Below are positions 1-10,112 of a stretch of DNA of 54,634 nucleotides, piece by piece; position 1 is the stretch's first letter; every line of letters begins with the position of its first letter. The notes under the pieces are model-generated. The model searched no databases. It was not told the DNA's origin and worked only from the letters and a program-made list of their open reading frames with translations. The translations under genes and the position numbers were made by a program. The DNA is from Bradyrhizobiaceae bacterium (lineage in GTDB: Bacteria; Bacteroidota; Ignavibacteria; Kapaibacteriales; Kapaibacteriaceae). The DNA lies in the NCBI GenBank assembly GCA_024103135.1, contig JAGFIZ010000052.1, forward strand, positions 1 to 54,634, given 5' to 3'.

Positions 1-1
1 A

Positions 2-271
2 GACCACATAGAGAGCATAGCGAATGGTCCGGTGTACTCCCCAGATCAACCAATAACGGTTCGGTTCGCGCTTGCCAACCTAGGTCCTGCAGAGCTGTCC
101 GTCGTAGACCTGCTTGGTCGAACCGTAAGCCTTAGCGTGCTGGAGTCGGAGCTTGCTGCCGGCACCTACGAACGAACCTTTGCCATGCCGGATGGTGTCC
201 CCGGTGTGTACTTCATCGTGCTGCGCACGGCAACAACGCAGGATGCCATTCCGATCCAGCTTTTACGTTAA
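2..271 (+). CDS. C-terminal end of a T9SS-secreted protein (5' truncated by window edge)
   Basis: The reading frame is open from base 2, so the gene begins before the window; the GTG at 32 is only an internal codon. The visible ~89 residues look like a type A sorting domain of type IX secretion cargo (Por_Secre_tail type). They show a beta-sandwich pattern with 'ELSVVDLLGRTV', an 'LAAGTYERTF' strand and 'GVPGVYFIVLRT' close to the end. In this family the domain carries the protein through the outer membrane and is then removed. What the cargo does cannot be told from this piece. Its stop codon overlaps the stop of the convergent rlmD gene in the palindrome TTAA. Confidence 0.8.
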   Translation, partial: DHIESIANGPVYSPDQPITVRFALANLGPAELSVVDLLGRTVSLSVLESELAAGTYERTFAMPDGVPGVYFIVLRTATTQDAIPIQLLR

Positions 272-1689
272 CGCTTGCTCAGGGCTGCTACGGCTTCGAC
301 GTGTGAGGTGTTAGGGAACATGTCGATACCACGCACCCAATCAATGGTGTAGGTAGCACTCAGACTGGCATAGTCACGTGCAAGCGTTGCTGGATTGCAA
401 CTCACGTACGAGATGCGAGGCGGTGCCACTTCAAGAAGGTGTTCGACGACTTGCGGATGCATGCCACTACGTGGCGGGTCGACGATAATCACGTCAGGCA
501 TATCAAATCCGCGCAGCACCTCGATAGCATGCTTGGCATGAAGGTCGAGTGCATGAAACTCGACGTTGGTGATATCATTTCTTGTTGCATTGGCCTGAGC
601 ATCGTCAATCGAGCTCTGCACAAGCTCTGCACCGATCACGTGCTTGGCAATGTTGGATGCTGGCAGCGTTAACGTCCCCGTGCCACAGTAAAGATCCCAA
701 GCCGTGCACTCGCTTGTTAGTGCCGCTGCTTGCAATGCCTGTTCTACAAGTCTGTGCATTTGTGCCGTATTCGTCTGAAAGAACGAGAACGGACTAATCC
801 GATACGTAACCCCATGCGTTGTCTCTTCAAGGAAGCCGGGTCCGCACAACTGCGTCACCTCGCCTACTGCAACCGGACTATGGCTGTCGTTCACCGCCGT
901 CAACAGCGAGCTACCGTCAGGGAGTGTTTCAAACAACTGCATAAACTCTTGCAGGCAGTCACGCTCTACACCATCCATCGGTGTTGTGGTAACCAACACG
1001 CCAAGTAGTGCACCAGTGGTCGCACTAGTTCGAATGATCAGGTGTCTGAGGAAACCCTCATGCGTACGATGGTTGTAGGCCAGGGTCTGGCGGAGACTCC
1101 TGAGGTTGCGAACGTTTGAGAGGAATGTATTGGCCACTGGGCTCTGCAGCAGGCAGGCATCCATGTCGCGCACCTTGTCAAACCTACCCGGCACGTGCAG
1201 ACCCAAGGCAAACGAACGGTCAAACTCTTCACCACTGTCGATCTCTGCTTGTGTGAGCCACGGTGCAGATGAGAACGAAAACTCCATCTTGTTTCGGTAG
1301 CCATACTGCTCGGGTGCACCAATTGGGTCGAGCAAGTTCACATGCTCTGCACCCCCGATACGTTGTAGTGCATCGCGCACTGTGCTGGACTTCCAGGCAA
1401 CCTGCTCGGCATAGTCCAGGTGTTGCCAGGAGCAGCCCCCGCATGTGCCGAAGTGCGGACATGGCGGTGTTACACGGTGAGCAGACGTCTGCAGAACCTC
1501 GACCGTTTCGCACTCAACGTATCGCCTATGTGTACGCCTAACCAACGCCCGTACACGCTCGCCGGGGAGAGCCCCCTTCACGAAATGCACAACTTCATCA
1601 ACACGGCCGACAGCATTGCCTTCGGAACCGATGGATGTTACGTCGACCTCTACTTCGCGGTATTCCCGCACTCTTCTGGTTGTTTTCAT
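268..1689 (-). CDS. rlmD: 23S rRNA (uracil-C5)-methyltransferase, RlmD/RumA family
   Basis: TrmA/RlmD-family SAM-dependent RNA m5U methyltransferase; RlmD modifies U1939 of 23S rRNA. The N-terminal ~60 residues fit a TRAM RNA-binding domain. Cysteines near 77, 83 and 86 (in 'CPHFGTCGGC') and near 179 match the spacing of the [4Fe-4S] ligands of RlmD. The C-terminal half has the Rossmann methyltransferase fold with 'WDLYCGTGTLTL' (SAM loop), 'DPPRSGMH' and 'VSCNPATLARD', which holds the catalytic Cys. The length, 473 aa, is normal. The gene diverges from corA across 39 bp that hold -7-like elements for both directions. The iron-sulfur motif favours RlmD over TrmA, but other family members cannot be fully excluded. 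Confidence 0.88.
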   Translation of the reverse strand: MKTTRRVREYREVEVDVTSIGSEGNAVGRVDEVVHFVKGALPGERVRALVRRTHRRYVECETVEVLQTSAHRVTPPCPHFGTCGGCSWQHLDYAEQVAWKSSTVRDALQRIGGAEHVNLLDPIGAPEQYGYRNKMEFSFSSAPWLTQAEIDSGEEFDRSFALGLHVPGRFDKVRDMDACLLQSPVANTFLSNVRNLRSLRQTLAYNHRTHEGFLRHLIIRTSATTGALLGVLVTTTPMDGVERDCLQEFMQLFETLPDGSSLLTAVNDSHSPVAVGEVTQLCGPGFLEETTHGVTYRISPFSFFQTNTAQMHRLVEQALQAAALTSECTAWDLYCGTGTLTLPASNIAKHVIGAELVQSSIDDAQANATRNDITNVEFHALDLHAKHAIEVLRGFDMPDVIIVDPPRSGMHPQVVEHLLEVAPPRISYVSCNPATLARDYASLSATYTIDWVRGIDMFPNTSHVEAVAALSKR

Positions 1690-1693
1690 TGGG

Positions 1694-1701
1694 TATGTTT
1701 G
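1694..1701 (+). promoter_or_regulatory. Candidate Bacteroidota -7 element TATGTTTG for corA
   Basis: This matches TAnnTTTG exactly, 27 bases before the corA ATG at 1729. No clean TTTG -33 element stands at the usual distance, so the call rests on the -7 box and its position. It partly faces the rlmD promoter element at 1706-1713. Confidence 0.45.
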
Positions 1702-1705
1702 AAGT

Positions 1706-1713
1706 CAAAGTTA
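1706..1713 (-). promoter_or_regulatory. Candidate Bacteroidota -7 element TAACTTTG for rlmD
   Basis: On the minus strand this is an exact TAnnTTTG, 16 bases before the rlmD ATG. Together with 1694-1701 it forms two divergent -7 boxes only 4 bp apart, so the two genes may compete for polymerase. Confidence 0.45.
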
Positions 1714-1728
1714 CAATCAGCAGAACCC

Positions 1729-2763
1729 ATGGTCACTGTTAGCCACCTACATAACGGCATGTTGGCAACGCTTGAGCTGCGTGAAGCACTAGCCGTTGCT
1801 CCTACTGCATACACGACGGCAAACACGATCTGGATCGACATGCAGGACGCTACTGCCGAAGAAGAGCAGAGCGTTCTCGCTGATTGGTTTGGCGTGAACG
1901 ACTACGTGATGGAGGACATTCGTTCAAGTCAGAATAATGGAGGGGGCTTTGGTTGGAATCTCCACCCGCCGAAGATGGACGAGTTTCCGACATTCCTCTT
2001 CATGGTCTATCGGTCTGCATCGATCCCTACACAGAATACCACTACCGACCTTACGGCATTCGTCCATCACATTACGCCGCGACAGATCAATGTTCTGATA
2101 TCGCCAGGCGTCGTAATCACCCATGCATGCGGCAACGCCAACGCTGTGGAAACGCTCAGGCGCTCCGTCCGGCGAAATCCGAACGTCCTCCAGCGCGGCT
2201 CGGACTACATCGCCGCCATGCTCGCTGATGCCATTGTGGACGACCTGTTTACCATCAACGAAGCACTTTCGGGTAGGTTCGAAGAGCTGGAAAAAGTCAT
2301 CCTACGCAAGACCAGCACCTTGTTCGTCGTGAGACTCCAACGAGCACGTCGACTGCTTCTGCAGTATCGCGCTTCTGCAACGAGAATGGCCGACATGATC
2401 GGACGCCTTGCGCATCTGCGAACGCGGCTGATTGACAAGAGTGAAGGACTCATCTTTGGCGACGTCCACGATCACATGCAGCAGGCCATTGAACAGGTGG
2501 ACCTCTTGCTTTCCGAAAGCACCAACCTCATTGAGCTGCATTTTTCGATGTCCAACTCCCGACTGAACGAGATCATGCGTCGGCTTACCGCACTAAGCAC
2601 GATCTTTCTTCCCATCACCTTCATCACTAGCTGGTATGGTATGAACTTCGAGCACATGCCGGAACTGGAATGGGAAGTCTCCTATCCGATTCTCATGTCG
2701 GTGATGGTGGTGATTGTCGTTGTTATCCTGGCCGTCTTTCGCAAGCGAGGGTGGCTTGGGTAA
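1729..2763 (+). CDS. corA: CorA-family magnesium/divalent metal transporter
   Basis: Inner-membrane channel-like transporter of the CorA family (Mg2+, sometimes Co2+/Ni2+). The long N-terminal cytoplasmic domain ends in two membrane helices. The signature loop 'YGMNFEHMPE' contains the GMN selectivity motif, and the last helix is 'LMSVMVVIVVVILAVF' followed by a basic tail (RKRGW). The frame is open back to 1420, but that part is the antisense of rlmD. The ATG at 1729 gives 344 aa, a usual CorA length, and lies just after a -7-like box. The following amidase gene starts inside its last codons (TTG at 2756). Confidence 0.9.
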   Translation: MVTVSHLHNGMLATLELREALAVAPTAYTTANTIWIDMQDATAEEEQSVLADWFGVNDYVMEDIRSSQNNGGGFGWNLHPPKMDEFPTFLFMVYRSASIPTQNTTTDLTAFVHHITPRQINVLISPGVVITHACGNANAVETLRRSVRRNPNVLQRGSDYIAAMLADAIVDDLFTINEALSGRFEELEKVILRKTSTLFVVRLQRARRLLLQYRASATRMADMIGRLAHLRTRLIDKSEGLIFGDVHDHMQQAIEQVDLLLSESTNLIELHFSMSNSRLNEIMRRLTALSTIFLPITFITSWYGMNFEHMPELEWEVSYPILMSVMVVIVVVILAVFRKRGWLG

Positions 2764-3877
2764 GGTCGTTTGTCTGGCAATCATGGTTGTCTTCGGCACG
2801 ATCTGTGGCACAGCACAGATAACGGTGCAGAGCGTCTCCTGTACACAATCGGCAGACACGTTGGAGCTACTCATCGAAGCTGATGCTGCAATTCAGAACT
2901 TCCAGAAACCAGAGGTCGCCAAGCACACTGTGGTATTCAGGATTGTTGGTGCTGTGATGTCGGACAAGATTGCATTGCCGACCTCACCATCGGCCACGAT
3001 CGGCTATGAACAGATCAGAGAGTACCTTGTCCTTCGTGTGCGAGCACCGTCAATTGCTGGCGCATCCGTGAAGCGTTTATCGGCAACAACGCTCTCGCTG
3101 AAGGTCTATCCAGTTGCCAGCACGAAGACCAAGACTTCGGCGCGGACAGGCAAGCCAGCTACCGGTAACGAATGGTCGCTCGACGTCATCGTTCTTGATG
3201 CCGGCCACGGCGGTAAGGACGTCGGCGCCAAAGGCGTCAACGGCGTCTATGAAAAGGATGTGACGTTGTCCATTGCGCGCAAGCTGCGCGCCTTGATCGA
3301 AGAAGCGTTCCCGTCAACGAAGGTGGTCATGACTCGCGACAGCGACACGTTTGTTGAATTGTATCGGCGGACGCAGATTGCCAACGAGGCAAAGGGAAAG
3401 TTGTTCATCAGCATCCACTGCAACAGCATGCCCACGATTCCTCACCCAGCCGGTGGCTGCGAGACCTACATCCTTCGGCCAGGCAGGAATGAAGATGCTG
3501 CTCGTGTTGCAGAACTAGAGAATGCTTCGGTAAAACTTGAAGGCAGTACCAACAAGTATGACGGCCTTGACGCAGATCAGCTTATTGTTGCCACGATGGC
3601 ACAGCGGAGCTTTGTGAGATTTTCCGAAGAGCTGGCAAGAAAGATTCAACGGCATGCATCGTCTAGCACCGGCCTCGCGAACAGAGGCGTCAATCAAGCG
3701 GGCTTCTTTGTCCTCGTTGGAGCATCCATGCCAAATGTGCTTTTCGAAACAGCGTTTTTGAGCAACCGTGAGGACGCGGAGTACATTAGTTCAACAAAGG
3801 GTCAACAAACCATGGCAAAAGCCATACTCAGTGCGATAAAGGAGTATGCCGACGTGTATCAGGAGTCACTCAAGTAG
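2756..3877 (+). CDS. N-acetylmuramoyl-L-alanine amidase (Amidase_3), exported
   Basis: Zinc amidase that cuts the amide bond between MurNAc and the peptide stem; likely periplasmic, acting in septal or cell-wall remodelling. With the TTG start at 2756 the protein is 373 aa and begins with a signal peptide (GKVVCLAIMVVFGTICGTAQ). A roughly 100-residue beta-rich region resembling an AMIN domain follows. The catalytic domain shows the zinc and catalytic residues: His ~151 in 'DAGHGG', Glu ~166 in 'YEKD', His ~221 in 'SIHCNS' and Glu ~331 in 'FETAF'. No ATG lies at a sensible place. The TTG overlaps the corA stop and has a GA-rich stretch before it, suggesting translational coupling. Confidence 0.85.
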   Translation: MGKVVCLAIMVVFGTICGTAQITVQSVSCTQSADTLELLIEADAAIQNFQKPEVAKHTVVFRIVGAVMSDKIALPTSPSATIGYEQIREYLVLRVRAPSIAGASVKRLSATTLSLKVYPVASTKTKTSARTGKPATGNEWSLDVIVLDAGHGGKDVGAKGVNGVYEKDVTLSIARKLRALIEEAFPSTKVVMTRDSDTFVELYRRTQIANEAKGKLFISIHCNSMPTIPHPAGGCETYILRPGRNEDAARVAELENASVKLEGSTNKYDGLDADQLIVATMAQRSFVRFSEELARKIQRHASSSTGLANRGVNQAGFFVLVGASMPNVLFETAFLSNREDAEYISSTKGQQTMAKAILSAIKEYADVYQESLK

Positions 3878-3882
3878 TCCCC

Positions 3883-5721
3883 ATGCCGAACATTACCGTT
3901 GCATACCTGTCGCGCCGGATCGTACCCTTTATCCGACCGTTCCTAGGACTCATTGTCTTTTCCTTCATTGCCAACATGCTCTATGCAGCGGTGAATGCTG
4001 CTGTCCTTGCCGTAGTCGAACCGGTCTTCCGCACCCTCTTCAACACAAGCATTGCCCAGCCGGCCGGATCATCGGTGCAGATCGGCAGCGGTCTCAAGGC
4101 ATGGATTGATGGAATGGTTCAGCAGATCATTATTGGCGACACGTTTTTTACATCGATCAGAAATCTGAGTCTGTTCATCTTCTGCCTGTTCATGCTTCGT
4201 GGACTGCTCAAGTACCTTAGTCGCATCATTAGTGTTCGGCTTGAAGAAGGTATCATGAAGTCCGTTCGCGATGCCATGTTCTTGAAAGTAACAGACCTGT
4301 CGATGGACTTCTACTCGCGCAGGAAGTCGGGCGACATTATCTCGCTTCTGACAAATGACGTCGGCGTACTAAACCATGCCGCCATCAATTCCGTTACGAG
4401 CTTGTGGCGCGAGTCGATCACACTCCTCATCTACGTGAGTTTGTTGCTCGCCATTTCAGTACCGCTCACAGGCATTGCAATTGGCATAAGTGCCGGAAGC
4501 TTCTTGCTGATACGTACGGCGACGAAGCTGTTGCGTCGGTACGGCGCCCGCTTACAGCGTGCACAGGCCGACTATACCAGCACGCTCCAGGAAACCGTCA
4601 TGGGCATCCGTGTGGTCAAGGCACTGGGAGTAGAACCAACCATGGTCAGCCGATTCACGCAGCAGACCTCCAACTACGTTCGCACGGCCTTACGCAATGA
4701 ACGTGTGAGCGCACTCGTGCCGGTCGTAAACGACACGTTCGGCATCCTCGCCCTGGTGGGTGTGTTCTATGCTGGTGGCGTGGCGTTGGCAAATCATCAA
4801 ATCGAGCCATCGAACCTTGTGACGTTCCTGTTCTTGCTCTTTGGACTGATGCAGCCCATTACTACCATCGTTAGCACCGTTGCCGGTATGCAACGAGGCA
4901 TTGCGGCTGCCGATAACGTCGTGCAACTCCTTGACGAGCAACCCACGATCGTTGGTGGCTCCGATACACACTGCACTCTGGACCATGCGTTGGAAGTACG
5001 CAATGTGTCGTTCTCGTACGGAACGGCAGAGGTCTTGAACAACGTCTCCTTCACAATCCCGCGCGGAAAGACCATTGCACTTGTTGGTGCAAGTGGAAGC
5101 GGCAAGAGTACGATGCTCGACTTGCTGCTCCGGTTCTACGATCCGCAAGGTGGTAGCATTGCGTTGGATGGACGGGATATTCGGGACTTCGACCTTGTCC
5201 CCTACCGCACACTGTTTGGCATGGTAAGTCAGGAGACCATCCTGTTTAACGACACCGTTGCAAACAACATCACGCTTGGCTTGAAGGATGTCTCGGCCGA
5301 AACCATCGAGCGTGCTGCTCGCGTGGCCCATGCTCATGACTTCATCATGCAGCTCGACGATGGCTACCAGACGTCGATCGGAGATCGAGGAATGAAGCTT
5401 TCCGGTGGACAGCGTCAGCGTCTTGCTATTGCCCGTGCAGTAGTTCGCAACCCACACATCTTATTGTTCGACGAAGCAACGTCTGCCCTCGACACCGAAA
5501 GTGAACGCATCGTTCAAGAAGCCATCAGCGACGTCCTCAAGGATAGAACGGCCGTCGTTGTTGCACACCGACTAAGCACCATCGTGAATGCCGACAAGAT
5601 TCTCGTATTCGACCACGGTGCAATTGTCGAAGAAGGCACGCACCACGAACTCCTTGCATTGAACGGTGTGTATTCACGGTTGCATGCATTGCAGTTTGGG
5701 AAGGCCGACAAGACTGCCTAA
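3883..5721 (+). CDS. ABC exporter, MsbA-like (fused membrane and ATPase domains)
   Basis: Half-transporter of 612 aa that would work as a homodimer in the inner membrane. The first ~330 residues hold about six membrane helices of the ABC type-1 exporter fold. The ATPase domain has Walker A 'GASGSGKST' near residue 402, signature 'LSGGQRQRL' near 505, Walker B 'ILLFDEATSALD' near 526 and the H-loop in 'VVVAHRLSTI'. The layout and length fit MsbA (lipid A flippase) and related lipid or drug exporters. The substrate cannot be read from the sequence. It starts 5 bases after the amidase stop, so envelope maintenance is a reasonable shared theme. It converges with the GT39 gene. Confidence 0.85.
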   Translation: MPNITVAYLSRRIVPFIRPFLGLIVFSFIANMLYAAVNAAVLAVVEPVFRTLFNTSIAQPAGSSVQIGSGLKAWIDGMVQQIIIGDTFFTSIRNLSLFIFCLFMLRGLLKYLSRIISVRLEEGIMKSVRDAMFLKVTDLSMDFYSRRKSGDIISLLTNDVGVLNHAAINSVTSLWRESITLLIYVSLLLAISVPLTGIAIGISAGSFLLIRTATKLLRRYGARLQRAQADYTSTLQETVMGIRVVKALGVEPTMVSRFTQQTSNYVRTALRNERVSALVPVVNDTFGILALVGVFYAGGVALANHQIEPSNLVTFLFLLFGLMQPITTIVSTVAGMQRGIAAADNVVQLLDEQPTIVGGSDTHCTLDHALEVRNVSFSYGTAEVLNNVSFTIPRGKTIALVGASGSGKSTMLDLLLRFYDPQGGSIALDGRDIRDFDLVPYRTLFGMVSQETILFNDTVANNITLGLKDVSAETIERAARVAHAHDFIMQLDDGYQTSIGDRGMKLSGGQRQRLAIARAVVRNPHILLFDEATSALDTESERIVQEAISDVLKDRTAVVVAHRLSTIVNADKILVFDHGAIVEEGTHHELLALNGVYSRLHALQFGKADKTA

Positions 5722-5771
5722 GCCCCTTCACAGAAGCGATCGCATTGCATGAACCTTTCGGATGAGTCACC

Positions 5772-5789
5772 CTGTGCTGTTGCGCACAG
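5772..5789. terminator. Small hairpin between convergent genes, possible terminator
   Basis: CTGTGC and GCACAG form a 6-bp stem around the 6-base loop TGTTGC, in the 72-bp gap between the convergent msbA-like and GT39 genes. No T-run follows on either strand, so the call rests on position. Confidence 0.3.
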
Positions 5790-5793
5790 CCGA

Positions 5794-7485
5794 CTACTGA
5801 GCTATGGCAAGCACTGAGTAATCTGGCCCGTCATCCACCACGCGGTACTGCACCGCAAGGGCGGCATAGACGTGTTTCTGTAGGTCGGCGGACACGTTTG
5901 GGTGATAGTAAACGATGTATGGCTGGGAGGAGAAAGCCAACTCCGCCACCTTATCAATCGGTACACTGTTCTTCGGAAGTGCTACTGGCTTGTAGGACCG
6001 TCCCTCTTCCCGCCCCAGCATCCAGCCAGCGGTATACCACGCAAGCTGCGGATTCAAACTGTCGGCCTCCGTGTGCTCATGATAGAGGTAGGCAAAGGAA
6101 TGCACTCCACTGTCGATAAGTCGTGTTGCCACGTCACGTCCACCCGTTATCACGGCATCCCCTGAGGGCTTCCAGATCTGTTGAGCTGCCGTAATACTAC
6201 CAACGGCAACGACTGCTACCGAAGCAAGCTGGTATCCGCGTATTGTGATGACGTCGGTGAGCCGACTGGGTAGCACGAATGGAATGGACAGCAGAACAAG
6301 CATGCCTGCCCCATAGAGTATCGCTTCTGCACTGTGCTTTGCGACTACTCGGAGCCCTGGGAATGCCGACCACACGGCACTGAGCAGTACCAACACGACC
6401 AGGAACAGCAACGTGCGCCGACTGCCACGGTCAAGCACATGTTGAACGAACATCATGGCAAGCATCATGCCTGGTGGAATGAGCGTGACCACATAATGTG
6501 GATTCTTGGTCGGGGCAATGGTGAGCGTGATGAACGTCATGGCAAACCAACCAAGCACCACGAGCTTTGTACTAGCAAACAGTCGTGTCCGCTCGGTTGA
6601 TGTGCGAATGCCCTCGACTACGGACCTCCACATCACCACGACGGCAAGCAGCGCCAGCACAAGGACTGGCTGAGCAACAACGATCTGGTTCGCATAGTAC
6701 AGGATGCCTAGCCCCCTATCATTCCCCTCCACGACGGATGAGAGATGCTGCAGCTTCAATGCACCTAGGAAGGCATCGGCATGAGAAGTCAGCATGCTCA
6801 CATACCAGGGCAAGGCAATCAACAGACTAAGCGCTACAGTCAGCATAGCCACTGGACGACAACGCTTGTCGGCAAGCAACAACACAAAGACTAGCGGAAA
6901 CGCACCAACGACCAATTTGCTTAGCATGGCGAAGCCGATGCCAACGGCTAACAAACCGACGAAGCCAAGAACTTCTGGACGTTTCCAGTTTGAGTCTGCA
7001 GCAAGCAGTTCACGAATGCGGATACATGCCCACAAACTCAGCAGCATGAAGGTCATCAATGGAACTTCACTCATTGCCTGCCGAGCATAGAGCACCCAAT
7101 GCATCGAAAGTCCTGCCAACACCATGCCGAACATGGCCATGCGGTGAGGGACAAGGCGCACGAGTATGCCATAGAGCAGGAGCAGTGCAATTGCAGAGTA
7201 CAGTATCGTTACGATGCGGACGCCTACGGCTGTCCTGCCGAACACAGAAACACCAAGGGCAACATTCCATGCAGGAACGGGTGCAGGGATGCTTGAATAG
7301 AGTCCACCCACCGTATACGGCGTCTGATCCCAAACAGCTCCATGCAAGACAATCGACTCCCCACGCACTGCATATAGTCCTTCGTCCCATGGTTGGATTT
7401 CTACGCTCCCCAGTCGCACGAGAAATGCAACGAAGATGATCAGGACCGTTGCGAGAACGGTGTGTTGTCTAGCAGTGAGCGTCAT
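5794..7485 (-). CDS. Glycosyltransferase family 39-like integral membrane protein
   Basis: 563 aa with about eleven hydrophobic helices and a soluble C-terminal part. Near the N-terminus, after the first helix, 'WDEGLYAVRGES' (Asp34-Glu35) is the acidic motif of the first periplasmic loop in GT39/PMT-2 and ArnT-like enzymes. These use polyprenyl-phosphate sugars and transfer the sugar on the periplasmic side. 'SEVPLMTFMLLSLW' and 'KNPHYVVTLIPP' also fit the family. The acceptor could be lipid A, a lipid or protein; nothing visible decides. It lies 27 bases after the site-2-type protease gene, probably in the lysS transcription unit. Confidence 0.78.
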   Translation of the reverse strand: MTLTARQHTVLATVLIIFVAFLVRLGSVEIQPWDEGLYAVRGESIVLHGAVWDQTPYTVGGLYSSIPAPVPAWNVALGVSVFGRTAVGVRIVTILYSAIALLLLYGILVRLVPHRMAMFGMVLAGLSMHWVLYARQAMSEVPLMTFMLLSLWACIRIRELLAADSNWKRPEVLGFVGLLAVGIGFAMLSKLVVGAFPLVFVLLLADKRCRPVAMLTVALSLLIALPWYVSMLTSHADAFLGALKLQHLSSVVEGNDRGLGILYYANQIVVAQPVLVLALLAVVVMWRSVVEGIRTSTERTRLFASTKLVVLGWFAMTFITLTIAPTKNPHYVVTLIPPGMMLAMMFVQHVLDRGSRRTLLFLVVLVLLSAVWSAFPGLRVVAKHSAEAILYGAGMLVLLSIPFVLPSRLTDVITIRGYQLASVAVVAVGSITAAQQIWKPSGDAVITGGRDVATRLIDSGVHSFAYLYHEHTEADSLNPQLAWYTAGWMLGREEGRSYKPVALPKNSVPIDKVAELAFSSQPYIVYYHPNVSADLQKHVYAALAVQYRVVDDGPDYSVLAIAQ

Positions 7486-7512
7486 ACATCACATGAGTGC
7501 ATAGCCCCTTGC

Positions 7513-8535
7513 CTACACAAAGTAGACCATGCGTATTGGGAGTGATATCAGAAGTATTCCGATGGCTAGCCATCCCAAGATGGTTCGATAGGTATCCAAC
7601 GGTTGATCTTCGGGAATTTCCGGGTGGTCAATCCGAATGAAGAAGCGAATGATGAGTGCCCACATGAGCCAGCCCTCGCCTGCTTGGAAGAGCCAGGGGA
7701 AGGCGCCGATTAGGAGTTGGAGCGGACCGCCAATGGTGCGCTGCAAGGTGTTGACGAAGTCGCTTGGCGATGGCTCCAGAAGTATGGTGTTAAGCACGGC
7801 CAACAGTGCCAGGACTCCGGCCGTGAACATGACCCACCACAATGCACGTGATATCTTACGCTGACGTGCGCCACCAACAAGAGCATACAGAACATGACCA
7901 CCATCCAGACTTCCAAAGGGGGCCATGTTGAGAGCTGTAACAAAGAGACCAAACCACCCAACACATAAGAACGGATAGTGGTACATCTCGTTCATCGGTG
8001 GAACCCACTTGCCCATGGCCGTACCAATCCAGCGGAAGACCGTGAACAACGGCATGTCACCGAAATACATACCCGTGTGCGGGATTTCGCCCACCAGCCG
8101 ATACTCAGGATGAAAGGCATAGATACTCTCGAATGGCGGCAGCGTCATAATGCCTACGGTGAGGATGATCAGACAGACGACGAAGCCAGCAAGCGGACCT
8201 GCCACGCCGATGTCGAAGAGCACACGTCGGTTGGGAATGAGCGATCGCGTCTTGATCACCGCACCCATGGTCCCGAACGGGATTATGGCGATGATCGGCA
8301 TCGGAATAAAGAATGGCAAGGTAGCGTCGACGCCATGACGTCGTGCTGCGATGTAATGACCAAACTCATGCGCCGTGAGAAAGCTCATGATGAGCAAGGC
8401 GTAGGTCAGGCCCGTCCCCCACAAGCTTATGTCGGTGAAGTCCTTCATCGCCCATGCCGTCCCCGCCATCATGGTGCTGACGAAGGTTAGAACAAACAGC
8501 AGTGCATGAAGCCAAAGGCGATCAACCTTCTGCAT
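7513..8535 (-). CDS. Site-2-type intramembrane metalloprotease (peptidase M50)
   Basis: 340 aa with several membrane helices. The zinc site 'HEFGH' is at residues 56-60, and the third ligand motif '[13 protein letters not shown]' (Asp near 210) is typical of M50/S2P proteases. These cut membrane-anchored substrates such as anti-sigma factors. No PDZ domain is visible between the two motifs, which differs from RseP and resembles SpoIVFB or Rip-type members. The start codon lies inside the last 14 bases of lysS, so translation is likely coupled. Substrates are unknown. Confidence 0.85.
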   Translation of the reverse strand: MQKVDRLWLHALLFVLTFVSTMMAGTAWAMKDFTDISLWGTGLTYALLIMSFLTAHEFGHYIAARRHGVDATLPFFIPMPIIAIIPFGTMGAVIKTRSLIPNRRVLFDIGVAGPLAGFVVCLIILTVGIMTLPPFESIYAFHPEYRLVGEIPHTGMYFGDMPLFTVFRWIGTAMGKWVPPMNEMYHYPFLCVGWFGLFVTALNMAPFGSLDGGHVLYALVGGARQRKISRALWWVMFTAGVLALLAVLNTILLEPSPSDFVNTLQRTIGGPLQLLIGAFPWLFQAGEGWLMWALIIRFFIRIDHPEIPEDQPLDTYRTILGWLAIGILLISLPIRMVYFV

Positions 8536-10075
8536 TCAGCTTCTCCGGACGCATTTGTGGGAAGAGAAGCACGTCGCGAATGCTGTCGTTCTGCGTGAGC
8601 AACATCACCAGACGATCGATACCAATGCCCAGACCAGCTGTTGGTGGCATGCCGACTTCGATGGCATGTAGGAAATCTTCGTCAACCACCATGGCTTCGT
8701 CGTCACCAGCGGCACGAATACGTGCCTGGTCTTCCAGTCGCTCTCGTTGATCAATCGGATCGTTCAGCTCGGAAAAACTATTGGCAATCTCCTTGCCGTT
8801 GATGTAGAGCTCAAAGCGCTCAACAAGACCTGGCTCGGTGCGATGGGCCTTGGCAAGTGGACTCATCTCTACCGGATAATCCATCACAAAGGTTGGCTGA
8901 ATCAGGTTGGGTTCGACCTTCTCACTGAAGATCTCGTCAAGCACCTTCATCGCACTCCATGACGGATCGATTGGCACGCCAATCTCTCCAGCTGCGGCGA
9001 CAAGTTGCTCACGACTCATGCCACGAAGATTCTTCCCTGTGTACTCAAGAAACAGATCGAACATTCCAGCACGTTTGAATGGCACGGAAAAATCGATTGC
9101 AGCGCGAGACACATCGCCTTCATCAGCGTCACGACGCTGCTTGCTCACGTTGCCGAACTGCTGCTGAACATCAACTGCCAGCGTTCGGATGAGATCCTCC
9201 GTCATGTCCATCATCCACAAGTAATCCTTGTAGGCAACGTAGATCTCCATCGATGTGAACTCAGGGTTATGGGTCTTGTCCATCCCCTCGTTTCTAAAGT
9301 TCTTGGAGATTTCATACACGCCTTCAAAGCCCCCTACAATCAACCGTTTCAGGTAGAGCTCGTCGGCGATGCGCAGGTAGAGGTCTACATCCAACGCATT
9401 GTGGTGAGTAATGAACGGACGTGCCGTAGCACCACCGTAGAGCGGTTGGAGGATTGGTGTTTCGACTTCCAGCCAGCCACGGTCGTCGAAGTACTTGCGC
9501 ATGCCGGTGATCACGCGTGAGCGTATGCGGAAGGTCGACTTGATTTCCGGGTTGGCAATAAGATCCAGATAGCGTTTTCTGTAGCGCTGCTCCTTGTCGG
9601 CAAAGGCGCTGTAACGATGAACGTTGCCTTCGGCATCGGTCTCTTCCTTGGTAAGCGGAATCAACGTGATGCTCTTGGTAAGGAGGGTGAATTCCGTCAC
9701 GTGGACGCTGATCTCGCCCATGCGTGTGCGAAAGGCAAAGCCGGATGCACCAACGATGTCGCCGATGTCAAGCAGACGTAAGTTGTCGTACCACTCAGGC
9801 AGATCGTCCTTCTTGAGATAGAGCTGAATCTTGCCCGTATCGTCCTGAATATGAGCAAAGCTTGCCTTACCCATCTTGCGAAAGCTTACGATTCGTCCTG
9901 CTACGCGTACGGCGGACAGTGCCGATGTGTCGGCGTCGTCAAAGCTCCCCAGGATGTCCTGCGCACCATGCGTCTTATCAAACTGCACAGGATATGGATT
10001 GATGCCAAGTGAACGCAGTTCGGCGAGCTTAAGCCGACGCTGTTGTTCTTGATCGTTAAGTGATAGGTCTTCCAT
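8522..10075 (-). CDS. lysS: Lysyl-tRNA synthetase, class II
   Basis: Charges tRNA-Lys with lysine. The N-terminal ~150 residues form the OB-fold anticodon-binding domain ('[18 protein letters not shown]'). Class II motif 2 is seen in '[18 protein letters not shown]' and motif 3 in '[14 protein letters not shown]' near the end. The 517-aa length is standard. 'NPYP' near residue 26 is typical of LysS N-termini. An exact TAnnTTTG box lies before the gene, so it likely has its own promoter although rlmB ends only 37 bases upstream. Confidence 0.96.
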   Translation of the reverse strand: MEDLSLNDQEQQRRLKLAELRSLGINPYPVQFDKTHGAQDILGSFDDADTSALSAVRVAGRIVSFRKMGKASFAHIQDDTGKIQLYLKKDDLPEWYDNLRLLDIGDIVGASGFAFRTRMGEISVHVTEFTLLTKSITLIPLTKEETDAEGNVHRYSAFADKEQRYRKRYLDLIANPEIKSTFRIRSRVITGMRKYFDDRGWLEVETPILQPLYGGATARPFITHHNALDVDLYLRIADELYLKRLIVGGFEGVYEISKNFRNEGMDKTHNPEFTSMEIYVAYKDYLWMMDMTEDLIRTLAVDVQQQFGNVSKQRRDADEGDVSRAAIDFSVPFKRAGMFDLFLEYTGKNLRGMSREQLVAAAGEIGVPIDPSWSAMKVLDEIFSEKVEPNLIQPTFVMDYPVEMSPLAKAHRTEPGLVERFELYINGKEIANSFSELNDPIDQRERLEDQARIRAAGDDEAMVVDEDFLHAIEVGMPPTAGLGIGIDRLVMLLTQNDSIRDVLLFPQMRPEKLNAEG

Positions 10076-10101
10076 GCCGTTGTTGATTTTGAAACGAACG
10101 G

Positions 10102-10109
10102 CAAAAATA
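10102..10109 (-). promoter_or_regulatory. lysS: Candidate -7 element TATTTTTG for lysS
   Basis: Exact TAnnTTTG on the minus strand, 26 bases before the lysS start and just after the rlmB stop (10113). The would-be -33 element must lie inside the rlmB coding region. Confidence 0.5.
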
Positions 10110-10112
10110 CCT

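Noticed and set aside
1420..1728. Longer corA frame beginning at 1420
   Set aside because: This part lies wholly opposite rlmD; CorA-like sequence begins only after the ATG at 1729, and 344 aa is a normal length.
4690..5457. 255-codon minus-strand frame opposite the ABC exporter
   Set aside because: It is the complement of well-conserved ABC motifs; the product shows no domain and low-complexity shadow features.
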